A stretch of DNA of 64,000 nucleotides from Altererythrobacter epoxidivorans (GTDB lineage: Bacteria; Pseudomonadota; Alphaproteobacteria; Sphingomonadales; Sphingomonadaceae): the NCBI RefSeq assembly GCF_001281485.1, contig NZ_CP012669.1, positions 1,488,001 to 1,552,000 of the forward strand, written 5' to 3'. The translations under genes and the position numbers were made by a program. Under the pieces are notes generated by a model, which saw only the letters and a list, made by a program, of their open reading frames with translations, was not told where the DNA came from and searched no databases. This document shows, in pieces, positions 18,528-28,200 of this stretch. Numbering within the stretch: position 1 is the first letter of the stretch; every line of letters starts with the position of its first letter.

Positions 18528-19799
18528 CTAGCGTTCGGTCAGCGCCTGGTTCAGGCCGCGAGTGATCGGCTTCATCAGGTAGCTCAGGATCGTCTTTGAT
18601 CCGGTGATGATTTCGACATCGCAAATCATGCCTGGGACGATCGGCAGCCTGCGCCCGCCCTTCGTCAGATACGAACGATCGGTTTCGACCAGCACGGTAT
18701 AATAGGTTTCGCGTTCGACCTCGTCATAGATGCTGTCGGCGCTCACCTGCTGGACCTTGCCTGACAGTCCGCCATATGTGGCGAAGTCATAGGCGGTAAC
18801 CTTGACGTTGGCCTTGTCGCCCACCTTGATGAAGGCGATGTCGCGCGGCGATACGCGCGCTTCGACCAGCAATTTGTCGCCCACCGGCACGACCTGCATG
18901 ATCTTCTCGCCTGCGTTCACGAAACCGCCAATGGTGGTGATCTGCACGTCGTTGACGATGCCATCGGCCGGTGAACGCAGTTCGTTGCGATCCTGCCGTG
19001 CCTCGGCCCCGCGAATGGTCTGTTCGTTGACCGCGATGCGCGTATTGATTTCCGAACGTTCGTTGAGCGCCTGCTGGCGGAATTCGAGCCGCGCCGCACT
19101 GAGATCGGACTGGGCCTGCGAAATCCCGGCAGACGCACGAGCCGCCGCCTGGCGGGCTGCCGACAAGCGTCCCTGCGTGTCGACGAGATCGCGCTGCGCT
19201 GTGAGGAGTTCGGTCTTGGGCACGATGCCCTGTTTGGCGAGCGGTTCGAGCATGTTGACCTGGTCGCGCGCCAGCCGGACGCTGTTTTCAAGCGTGGAAA
19301 CAGTCGCTTGCGCTTCGCTGAGGTCTCGGCGACGCTGCTCTACTGCGGCAGCGAGCGAGGCTTCGCGGCTGCGGGCCGCTGCCGTGCGCACCTGCTGCAA
19401 GCGGCGTTCCTCGGAGCACAATGTCCCCTCACCGCAATCGACGCTGCTGCCCGATGCTTCACCTTCCAGACGGTTAGCCCGTGCCTGCAGACGCTCGGTT
19501 TCCGTCCTGATCTGGCCGAGTTCGGATGCCGACTGCGCATCGTCGAGACGCACCAGGAGTTGTCCTTTTTTCACGCTCTGCCCGCCCCTCACCAGGATTT
19601 CCGCGACGGTCGAAGGTTCTGCAGGCTGGACGAGCTGCGCCTTGGACGAAGGGATCACCTTGCCCATGCCGCGCGTGACTTCTTCGGTCTGCGCCACGCT
19701 GGCCCATGCCAGCAGCACGAAAAGGGTCAGCGCACAGGCGGCGATAAGCTTGCGATTGGCATCCCAATCGGAAATCCGAGCCATCAGGTCCTTGATCAC
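18528..19799 (-). CDS. Type I secretion periplasmic adaptor, HlyD/LapC family
   Basis: The 423-residue membrane fusion protein links the inner-membrane ABC exporter to the TolC-like channel. It has one membrane segment near residues 18-36, a biotinyl-lipoyl half motif (GQSVKKGQLLVRLDD), a long coiled coil (about 85-270) and a C-terminal beta barrel ending with GMICDVEIITGSKTIL, typical of HlyD. The start is a GTG that overlaps the preceding hydrolase stop (GTGA), so translation is coupled. Confidence 0.95.
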   Translation of the reverse strand: MIKDLMARISDWDANRKLIAACALTLFVLLAWASVAQTEEVTRGMGKVIPSSKAQLVQPAEPSTVAEILVRGGQSVKKGQLLVRLDDAQSASELGQIRTETERLQARANRLEGEASGSSVDCGEGTLCSEERRLQQVRTAAARSREASLAAAVEQRRRDLSEAQATVSTLENSVRLARDQVNMLEPLAKQGIVPKTELLTAQRDLVDTQGRLSAARQAAARASAGISQAQSDLSAARLEFRQQALNERSEINTRIAVNEQTIRGAEARQDRNELRSPADGIVNDVQITTIGGFVNAGEKIMQVVPVGDKLLVEARVSPRDIAFIKVGDKANVKVTAYDFATYGGLSGKVQQVSADSIYDEVERETYYTVLVETDRSYLTKGGRRLPIVPGMICDVEIITGSKTILSYLMKPITRGLNQALTER

Positions 19800-20848
19800 T
19801 TTTGCTCTCCGGCCCCCGCCGCTGTGCCAGCAGGCTGGGCAACAGCCTCACCCTGCTGTTCGAGCGCTGCCTTGTAGGACCCTTCTGCCGACACGGGATC
19901 CGGGATCGAAAGGCGCCAGGTCTTGGTGGTATCGATCCGGCCGCCGACGTCAGTTGGCGCATGGCGATCGGCGACATGGGCCGTCACCGTGGTGCCCGGC
20001 ACGTATTCGGGTTCTACCGGTATATCCATGTTCGCCGCCATCATGGCGCGAAGGCGCGCCTCGCTGATGTCTGGAATGAATTCGCGGCCGCTCCAGTGCG
20101 CTGCGAACGCAGGGCTGCTGCCCGCGCGCCCCGGAAAACGGTAGAAGATATGCGCGCCGATCTTGTTGATCTTGGCCAGGGTAAATGCCCAGCGCGGAAC
20201 CACGTAATCCGCATGATAGTGGGTCGCAGAGCCAACCGAAGGTTCAACCGTCCCTGCCAGTGCCGCCTTCGCGACTTCGCGGGCTTCTGCCCATTGCCGC
20301 GCCATCGGACCGCGCAAGAGCGAGCCGTCGCAGGTGAAGCTGAACTGGCACACTCGGCGGTTCACACCCTCGTACACGACGCCGCAAACCGAGTTGGGAT
20401 AGGCCGGATGCTTCATCCGGTTGAGCACCACCTGCGCGACAGCGCGGCGGCCCTGGAGCGGTTCGTTGGCGGCCTCGTAATAAACCGCCTGCGTCAGGCA
20501 CTTGAGCGCGGTATCGTACTGCGCGCTACCGAGTTTGATGCCGGAAAATCCGCCCATGCTGACACGGGCAAGCGACGACGTGGGGATCAACGCATTGCGT
20601 TCCTGCGCGCTTTCACCTTCGACAACGATTTCGGCACCCTCGCCCTGGTCGACCGATTGCAGGCGCGCAACCTCGCGGGCCTTCATCGTGATGCCCGTTT
20701 CGGCATAGCCCGGCTCTGGTGTTCCGAACGAGAAGGATACCGCCAGCGCAATTGCCGCTAGGAAACCGCCGCCAATCGCCATGCGGTGATGCGCGGCGCC
20801 GCTTTCTTCCATCCATGCTGGGCGTTTCGGCAGGGCGACTTCGCTCAT
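19796..20848 (-). CDS. SleB/CwlJ-type cell-wall hydrolase within the secretion operon
   Basis: The 350-residue product has a cytoplasmic start, one membrane segment (about residues 24-42) and a periplasmic SleB-type hydrolase domain: LTQAVYYEAANEPLQGRRAV with the catalytic Glu, then QVVLNRMKHPAYPNSVCGVV and the QFSFTCDG motif. The family cleaves peptidoglycan glycan strands. A ~130-residue C-terminal region follows. The gene overlaps the ABC exporter by 4 bases (ATGA) and the HlyD gene by 4 bases, so it is made with them. It may open the wall for the secretion complex or a huge substrate; this is inference. Confidence 0.88.
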   Translation of the reverse strand: MSEVALPKRPAWMEESGAAHHRMAIGGGFLAAIALAVSFSFGTPEPGYAETGITMKAREVARLQSVDQGEGAEIVVEGESAQERNALIPTSSLARVSMGGFSGIKLGSAQYDTALKCLTQAVYYEAANEPLQGRRAVAQVVLNRMKHPAYPNSVCGVVYEGVNRRVCQFSFTCDGSLLRGPMARQWAEAREVAKAALAGTVEPSVGSATHYHADYVVPRWAFTLAKINKIGAHIFYRFPGRAGSSPAFAAHWSGREFIPDISEARLRAMMAANMDIPVEPEYVPGTTVTAHVADRHAPTDVGGRIDTTKTWRLSIPDPVSAEGSYKAALEQQGEAVAQPAGTAAGAGEQK

Positions 20849-23007
20849 TGCATGCCCCCTTTGGAATTGGCGCGAGCGAGGATGTCGGCTTTCGTCCCAT
20901 CGGCCACCACCTTGCCCTTGTCGAGCACGATAATGCGATCAACGAGGTCGAACAGCGCGGGCCTGTGGGTCGAAACCACAAGCGTCTGGTCCTTCGACAA
21001 CGAACCCTTCAGTCGCTCCACGAACAGTCTTTCCGTTTGCGAATCCATCGCGCCGGTCGGCTCGTCCAGGAACAGCAGTTCGCTGGGGCTGACGAAGGCA
21101 CGGGCCAGTGCGAGAAAGCTGCGCTGGCCGCCAGAGAGGCGTCGTCCCTGTTCGCCCACGGCGCGATCGAAGCCGCTGTCATCACGGGCAAGGAACTCGT
21201 CCGCACCGCTGAGGCGCAGGGCCTCGAACAGCTGTTCTTCCGGCGTGCCGGGATGGCCGAGCGAAAGATTGTCCTTGATCGAACCTGTAAACAAAGTCGC
21301 GTCCTGACCTACGAAGCGGAAAGCACTGCGCAAATCCTGCGGTCGGAACTGGCGAGAGTCGATGCCATTAACCAGGAAAGCGCCGTCCGTAGGCTGATAA
21401 AGTCCGCAAATTAACCTCCCGAGCGTCGACTTTCCCGAAGCGACACGCCCGATGAGGGCAATCCTTTCACCCGGGTTGATCGTGAGGTTCAAACGGTCGA
21501 GCGCGACGACCGGTGCGTCGGGATAGGCGAAGGTGCAATCTTCCAGTTTAAGCGTCGCCTTGCGCACCGTGGCAGGTAGCGACGATCCACCGATTCGGCG
21601 TTCGTCGGGCACATCGAACAGCCGCTCGATCGAATCGAGAGTCTCGCGCGCCTGCCGGAATCTGGTGAGGAGGAAGGCGATCTGCCCGGCAGGAGCAAGC
21701 GATCGCGACGCCAGCATGACGATGGCGATGATCGCGCCCATTGTGATGATGCCTGCGTCGAACAGGTAATAACCGCCGATGATGAGCGAGATCGAGGATA
21801 CCTGCTGGAAGCTCTGCGCAAGGCCGACGGCAACCGACTGGATCTTCTTCAAACGCCGCTGCGAATGGCTGCCGATATCGGCCAGATTGTACCAGCGGCC
21901 CATCATGGCGCGTTCGCCATTCATGGACTTGAGCGTTTCCATGCCCGCAACGGATTCGACCAGCAGCGTCTGTTGCAGGCCATGGTCGGACTGCGCATCG
22001 CGGGCAGCATCGGTGACCTGGCGCTGGAGATAGAAACCTGCCGCCGCCATCAGCACCATTGCCACAAGCGGGACCATTGCCAGCCACCCGGCGATGTAGG
22101 CGATCACGGCAACGAACAGGACAAGGAACGCGAGGTCCACGATCAGGACGATGGTCGTCGAAGCGAAGAAGTCGCGCACCACGGCATATTCGGAAACGCG
22201 GGCAGCCAGTGCGCCGGTGTTCCCCTGCCTTGCTGCGAGCGGCAGGCCGAGGACCCGGCCGAAGATTTTCTGGCTCAGCTTGATGTCGAGCCTGCGACCG
22301 ATCTCGTCGATCACATTGGTACGCGCCGCCCTCAGGGCAAACTCCATTGCGAATGCCAGAAGCACGCCGATGCCCAGGACCCACAGCGTCGAAGTAGCGC
22401 GGTTGGGAATGACGCGATCGTACACGTTCATCGAGAACAACGGCAGCGAAAGCGCGAGCAAATTGATGATCAGAGAGGCGACGATGACCGAGCGGAAGGA
22501 CTTTCGCTCCTTGCGTAGCTCGCTCCAGAACCAGTGGTGCCGGGCCTTCTTGTGCCACGGCGCTTCCTGTTCGCGCAGGGAGTCGGGATCGCCGAAAACG
22601 GAGATGAACCGCCCCGAATACATCGGTTGCAGGTCGTCGCGCGACATCCAGCGGCCTTCCGCCGGTGTCTCCTCAATGCTTGAGCCGCCAGGCATCCAGA
22701 CGAGCAACTGCCCGTCCCGTGCCTCGTGGACGACAGCGGCGCGGCCTTCGTCGAGGCCGATCAGGGCCGGATAGTGGTCGCCGCGTGTCGGAAGTTTCGC
22801 ATGGTCGCGAATATCGTAATCGAGGCCGGCATGCTCGAGTGCGGGCGCGACCTGGTGGAACGGCAGGCGCCCTTCCCCATCGCGAGCCAGCGAATCCAGC
22901 AAGGCCGGTGAAAAGGCGAGCCCGTAGCGTCTCGCCAGTTCACCGATAGCCTCGATCAGCGGGTCGTTCGCCTGCAGCTGAGCTTCAGACGTACTTTGTT
23001 GCAGCAC
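20845..23007 (-). CDS. Type I secretion ABC transporter, LapB-type with C39-like domain
   Basis: The 720-residue protein drives export of the adhesin across both membranes. Residues 1-130 form a C39-like domain lacking the catalytic cysteine, the form used to hold RTX-type substrates rather than cleave them. A six-helix transmembrane domain follows (from about residue 170). The ATPase domain has Walker A GRVASGKST, Q-loop FVGQDATLF, signature LSGGQRS, Walker B LLFLDEPTGAMD and the H-loop STH. The start is a GTG behind GAGGG. Confidence 0.96.
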   Translation of the reverse strand: MLQQSTSEAQLQANDPLIEAIGELARRYGLAFSPALLDSLARDGEGRLPFHQVAPALEHAGLDYDIRDHAKLPTRGDHYPALIGLDEGRAAVVHEARDGQLLVWMPGGSSIEETPAEGRWMSRDDLQPMYSGRFISVFGDPDSLREQEAPWHKKARHHWFWSELRKERKSFRSVIVASLIINLLALSLPLFSMNVYDRVIPNRATSTLWVLGIGVLLAFAMEFALRAARTNVIDEIGRRLDIKLSQKIFGRVLGLPLAARQGNTGALAARVSEYAVVRDFFASTTIVLIVDLAFLVLFVAVIAYIAGWLAMVPLVAMVLMAAAGFYLQRQVTDAARDAQSDHGLQQTLLVESVAGMETLKSMNGERAMMGRWYNLADIGSHSQRRLKKIQSVAVGLAQSFQQVSSISLIIGGYYLFDAGIITMGAIIAIVMLASRSLAPAGQIAFLLTRFRQARETLDSIERLFDVPDERRIGGSSLPATVRKATLKLEDCTFAYPDAPVVALDRLNLTINPGERIALIGRVASGKSTLGRLICGLYQPTDGAFLVNGIDSRQFRPQDLRSAFRFVGQDATLFTGSIKDNLSLGHPGTPEEQLFEALRLSGADEFLARDDSGFDRAVGEQGRRLSGGQRSFLALARAFVSPSELLFLDEPTGAMDSQTERLFVERLKGSLSKDQTLVVSTHRPALFDLVDRIIVLDKGKVVADGTKADILARANSKGGMQ

Positions 23008-23041
23008 GAATTACCCTCGCGGTTTGGATTAACGCCGACCC

Positions 23042-24466
23042 TTAGTTCGGATAGCGGCGATAATCGGTTTCTGCTTCCTTCGGCGGACCGTAGTTGAAGC
23101 GTTCACGCTCGTTCTTGCCGGCACCCGCACCCGGAGCGATATTCATCGCTTCGAGGAAACGATTGGTTGCGGCAAGGATCTGGTACTGCGCGAATAGCTG
23201 CGAGAACCGCGACGTTTCGAGCCGTACCTGCGTATTGAAGCGCGTGTTCTGCGCGTCCAGCACGTCGAGCAGCGAGCGGCGGCCGACGTTGAACTGGCTG
23301 CGATAGCTCAGCAACAGGTCATCGCTGACTTCCGACTGGCGCGACAGCGCAGTGCCGATGCTCTGCTGGGCGCGAAGTGCGGTCCAGGAATTGGACGCAT
23401 CTTCTTCGGCTTCGCGCGTCACCTGGTGCAGGCGATAGCGGGCCTGTGAGGCACGGTGCACCATTTCCTGGTACTTGCCGCGCTTCAGGCCACCGTCGAA
23501 GATGTTCCAACGCAGGTAGACACGCGCCTGGACGTCGTTGGTTTCGCCCTGGAAACCATCGATATCCTCGCCGATCCGGCCGCGCACATCAACGCCCACC
23601 GTCGGGTAGAAATCACCCTTGGCAGCCATGACCTGCGCATGGGCGGCATCGACGTCGGCCTGAGCTTCCAGCACCAGCGGGTTGCGGGTGCGGGCCAGAC
23701 CAAGCGTTTCGTCTTCCGTCGATGGCAGAGCCGACGACAGATCCGGCGGCAGCTGGACCTGGTTGACCGTCAGGCCGGTCAGGCGGCGCAGCGCGTGCTG
23801 GGCCGATTCATAGGACTCGATAGCCTCGCTTTCGCGAACGCGAGCCGACAGGAAGCGTTCTTCCGCCTGCTGCAGGTCGGCGACCGAAATCGATTCTTCC
23901 TGAACGCCGCGGGTCAGATCCTTCACCAGCGCATCGTGAAATGCGAGGTTGTCCTGCGCCGCAGCTACGATACGCTGCTGCAAAAGGACGTCGAGATACT
24001 GACGCGCGATCTGCAGGCCGATGAATTCCGAGCGTTCAACGACGCGCAGTGACGCACCATCTACCCGGGCTGCCTGACGCAGCTTTTCACCCTGGCGACG
24101 GCCGAAATCGAGCACGGTCCAGTCGAGGGTCGCCTGCGCTTCGAGCGGATAGAGCTCTTCATTGGCGATGCCCAGCGCCTTGCGCGTGCGGTTTTCAAGC
24201 CGACGGACGCCTGCAGAAGCCTCCACGTCGAGACGCGGCAGGAACAGAGACTGCGCCTGTTCGCGTTCCATCTGGATCGCTTCGGTGTTGTACTGCGCCT
24301 GGAGGATCTCCGGGTTGGCAGCCATGGCCGTTTCGATGGCTTCCTGCAGCGATACGACATTACCGGTGTTGGCCGGTGCCTGTGTCATGTCCTGCGCCAT
24401 TGCGGCGGTGGATGTGGTCGCCATCAGGGCTACTGCGGCGATGCTCGTGAATGTCTTGGTCATCAT
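23042..24466 (-). CDS. TolC-family outer-membrane channel of the type I system (LapE-like)
   Basis: The 474-residue protein would form the outer-membrane exit duct. It has a signal peptide (cut near AAMA-QD), then two repeats of the outer-membrane efflux protein fold with coiled-coil Ala/Gln/Arg-rich helices and the NVGRRSLLDVLDAQNTRF motif near the C-terminus. It lies between the OmpA-like and ABC genes in the same operon. Confidence 0.95.
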   Translation of the reverse strand: MMTKTFTSIAAVALMATTSTAAMAQDMTQAPANTGNVVSLQEAIETAMAANPEILQAQYNTEAIQMEREQAQSLFLPRLDVEASAGVRRLENRTRKALGIANEELYPLEAQATLDWTVLDFGRRQGEKLRQAARVDGASLRVVERSEFIGLQIARQYLDVLLQQRIVAAAQDNLAFHDALVKDLTRGVQEESISVADLQQAEERFLSARVRESEAIESYESAQHALRRLTGLTVNQVQLPPDLSSALPSTEDETLGLARTRNPLVLEAQADVDAAHAQVMAAKGDFYPTVGVDVRGRIGEDIDGFQGETNDVQARVYLRWNIFDGGLKRGKYQEMVHRASQARYRLHQVTREAEEDASNSWTALRAQQSIGTALSRQSEVSDDLLLSYRSQFNVGRRSLLDVLDAQNTRFNTQVRLETSRFSQLFAQYQILAATNRFLEAMNIAPGAGAGKNERERFNYGPPKEAETDYRRYPN

Positions 24467-24478
24467 GGCATCCCTCCC

Positions 24479-25207
24479 TTAGCGTGTGCCGCGAATTTCG
24501 ACGCGGCGGTTGCCCGGTTCGCGAACGCCATCCTCTGTCGGGATGCGCGGTTCGCTTTCACCTCGTGACAGCGACGTGGCCGTTTTGCCCGGCACTGCAG
24601 TCTCGAGCAGGCCCGTGACGTAATCGGCACGCTCCTTGGCAAGCTTCACGTTGTAGGCAGGCGTGCCCGAAAGGTCGGCGTGGCCGATCACTTCGAACGA
24701 GTTCCACTGGCACGGACCGGCCTTCTGGGCGACGTAGGAAATGACTTCATTCGTCGCCTTGATCTGCTCTTCGCCTTCGGGCGCGGCCTTGTTCCAAGGG
24801 AAGAAGATGAGCTTCGGATCGTCGCAGCTCACGTCGACAACCTTGCCGGCGCTCCACGGAGTGATCGGGCTGCGGCGGGTGGTGTCCTGCATCAGGTCAT
24901 AGGCGCGTGCGCACTTGCCGACCGATACCGGGTCCTTCGTCCCGCTCTTGAGATAGCCGAGTGCGATGCCGCACTGGGCCTTCGCCTCGTTCGCCCAGAC
25001 ATATCGCGTATCGTCCGCAGCAACCACGCCGGTCTCGTTCGAGGCCGCCAGCGCCGCGTCGAAACGCATCTGGATCTCGCTCCTGAGGCTTCCATTGTCG
25101 AGCGCCATCAAGGCGTCGCCATCCCCCGTTTGGGCCATTGCGCCCTGGTGGGCAGCAAGCGCCACCACCAGCGACGCCGTAGCCGCATATACTTTCGTGA
25201 AACGCAT
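24479..25207 (-). CDS. OmpA-family peptidoglycan-associated protein
   Basis: The 242-residue product has a signal peptide (MRFTKVYAATASLVVALAAH, cut after AMA) and a C-terminal OmpA-like domain with EVIGHADLSGTPAYN, the helix KLAKERADYV, and GESEPRIPTEDGVREPGNRR, the peptidoglycan-binding core. No lipobox or beta barrel is obvious, so it may be a soluble or loosely bound wall anchor. The ATG at 25207 follows AGGGGGAAAA. Located just after the adhesin gene, it might tether the secretion complex to the wall. Confidence 0.88.
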   Translation of the reverse strand: MRFTKVYAATASLVVALAAHQGAMAQTGDGDALMALDNGSLRSEIQMRFDAALAASNETGVVAADDTRYVWANEAKAQCGIALGYLKSGTKDPVSVGKCARAYDLMQDTTRRSPITPWSAGKVVDVSCDDPKLIFFPWNKAAPEGEEQIKATNEVISYVAQKAGPCQWNSFEVIGHADLSGTPAYNVKLAKERADYVTGLLETAVPGKTATSLSRGESEPRIPTEDGVREPGNRRVEIRGTR

Positions 25208-25234
25208 AATTTTCCCCCTGGTCAAAGGAACGTG

Positions 25235-28200
25235 TCAAACATTCGCGGCGACCAAGGCTGCTGCATCTTCGTGCATGTCAGCCATGGTGCCATTGTCAAA
25301 AGCAAAAGCGCCTCCGTCAATATTCAAATTCAATGCATCGTGCCCGAACAGGTAACCTGCCTTCGCAGCGAGAGCATCGTTGTGGACCGCGCCGGTGATC
25401 GCATCGAGCATCGCGTCGACCTGCTGGCCGGCGAGTGCATCGTCCACGATCGCTGCGACTTCGGGCATGTCCTGGGTGGTTTTTGCCACGCCAAGGTCCG
25501 CATCGTCGGCCGCTGCGTCGTTTTCTGCCGTCAGCGCGAGCAGCGCTTCCATCGTACCGTCGACATCGCTGCCGGTCATGAAGCCGGCATCGGCGACTTC
25601 ACCGGTGCTGCCGTCTTCCATGGTGTAGCTTGCGGTGCCGAAGACAACCACGTCACCACCGGCAACCTCGTAGATGTTGCCATCGCTTGTGAGGTCGATC
25701 GATACGATGCCTGCATCGCTGAGCGACATGAATTCGCCAGCATCGGACACACCGTCGAGGTTGCTGTCGAGCCAGATGCCGAAGCCGCCGAAGCTGGCAT
25801 CGTTTGCATCCAGAACGCCGTCGGCATTGCTGTCATAATCGACCGAGAGAGCTTCAAGGTCGGTCATGCCATCGCGGCCGAAGACGAATTCCGATGCGTT
25901 GGTTACCAGCCCATCGGCATTCATGTCGTAAGCAAGGATTGCGCTGCCCGCAGCGATCCAGGCCGTCTTCGTCTTGATGCCATCGCCATCATAATCATAG
26001 GCGATGTTGGCAGCGAGGCCGGAGAAGTCCGCACCGCCGCCGTCGAGGTCGAGGACCAATGGAACGACAGTGGTCGGAACAGCGGTCGGGAACGGCGAGA
26101 GACCGTCTGCGATGTGGACCGAGAAGTCCTGCGTTGCTGTCGGATCTCCGTCACCGTCGAGAACCTGGAGCGAGAAGTCGATCGTCTTGTCGATCGAGGA
26201 GTCCGCCACGCCGACGTTCGTCAGGTTCAGCTTCATCTCGCCGGTCGTCATGTAAGCATCGATCCAGTCGATGTAGGTTCCGGCCGGAGCATTGATGGTG
26301 AACGTTCCGGTATCCGTCTTCCCGTCGATCACGAACGTCTGGGTCGTGCCATTCGTATAGTGAGCGACGAAGGTGATGATTTCCGGAGGCGGGTTCTTGC
26401 CACCGCCGTTGGTATCGAAGTTGAAGAAGCTGAACGTCGCGTAGGAAACGTCCGCGATGTCCTGACCACCCGGGGGCGTGTAAACACCGCCGCCGTCGTA
26501 ATCGTTCAGATCGCCAAAGTCGAAACGCAGGAATTCACCCTGGTCGAAGTTGTTGTTGCCAAGGCCCCAGCCCTGGGTCGAACCGTTGACATTCGACGTC
26601 TGGGTCATGTTGACCCAGGTAGTCGGATCAGCCGGATTGAAGCCTGCAGCCGGTGCCCAGCCTGTCACATAGACCAGGTCGACGCCGCTATCGTCGTCGG
26701 TCACGATGACCGAGGCACTCGGTCCGACACCAAACGAGCTACCTGCACCGATCGGAACGTCCGTGATCGTCGGGTCGAGTGCGTTGACGAGGTCGAAGGT
26801 GTACTGGCCCGAAGTGCCTGCGTCGGGATCCACGGTCAGCGTGAAGATGATGGTATCATCACCGCTGTCGTAGGAGCCGTTGCCCGGCGTGCCCGTGCCA
26901 TCGTCGACATAGCCATAAAGGATATTGCCGTCCTGGTGGGTCAACACGGCCAGGCCACCCGAAGTGATCGTGCTGGTATCGGCAGTGATCACCATCGAAC
27001 CCAGATCGTCGCCGCCAATCGAGAGATTGAAGCCGCCAACTGCCGGGGTCTGCGTCGGATCGTTGCTTGCCTGCTGATCCTGGACAGGGCCGAGGGTCGG
27101 GCTGTCATCTTCGAATGTGACTGTGATCGCATCGGTCTTGAGCACGGTCGTGGCACTATCGGCGACATTCACGTCGATCGTCAGTGTCCGCGTGTCCTCG
27201 CTGGCCGCGTCAGGATGGAAGATCGGGAGCGACTGCACGACGCTGAAATTGCCGTCGTTGTCGATCTCGATCGTCACGGCGAGCAGCTTGTCACCAGGAT
27301 TGTCAGGATCGTCGATCTCGCCGATCAGCGTCTTGTCGCCATTGTCGAGACGCCAGCTGATCGCAGCACCGTTCACGCTGCCATCGGCAACGGCGAGCGG
27401 ATCGGTCGGGATGACCAACGTGACGACATGGGTCGCGTCGTCGGTATCGGTGATGACGACTTGGCCGATTGCCGTGAGCGAGTTCGAATTGTCGCTCGGG
27501 TTACCGGTCGTATCCTTGTTGCCGTCGGCGAAACCTTCGTCGGAAACGGCAACCGCATCAGCCACGACAACAGGTGCATCGTTAGAACCGAAGATGCTGA
27601 TGGTCAGCGAAGTCTCGTTGCTTTCCGCCGTGCCATCATATGCGTTGTAGTTGAACGTATCGGTCAGCGGAGTGTCACCGACATTGAGAGCCTGGACGGC
27701 GGCATATGCCGTGGCGTCCTCGGCCTCGGTGTAGAGACGATAGCTGTAGGTGCCGTCGGTGTTCAGCGTCAGTTCGCCGTAAGTGCCGGAAATCGTTCCG
27801 GTATCGGCAACTGCAACCGTCAGCGCTTCGATATCGACGTCGCTATCGGCCACGTCTGCACGGTCGACCGCGTCGGGCGCGCCGTTGTGGAGTTCGCCCG
27901 CGATGACGTTACCTGCAACCGGTCCTGCATCCTCCACGATCCAGTTGGTGTCCGCATTCGCAACCGGAGCATCGTTCACGCCGTTGATCGTGATCGTCAG
28001 GGTAGCGGTAACCGCGTCGCCATCGGCATCCTCGATCGTGTAGGTGAAAGTGTCGGTGTAGAATTCGGTGTCGTCGAGCACCTGCACCGAGGGATCGGTG
28101 ATGGTGTAAACGTAGCTGCCGTCGTTATTGATGACGAGCGTGCCGTGGCTACCGATCGTATCGCCGCCAACCACGCCTGCGCCGCCCGAACCAGTGATCG

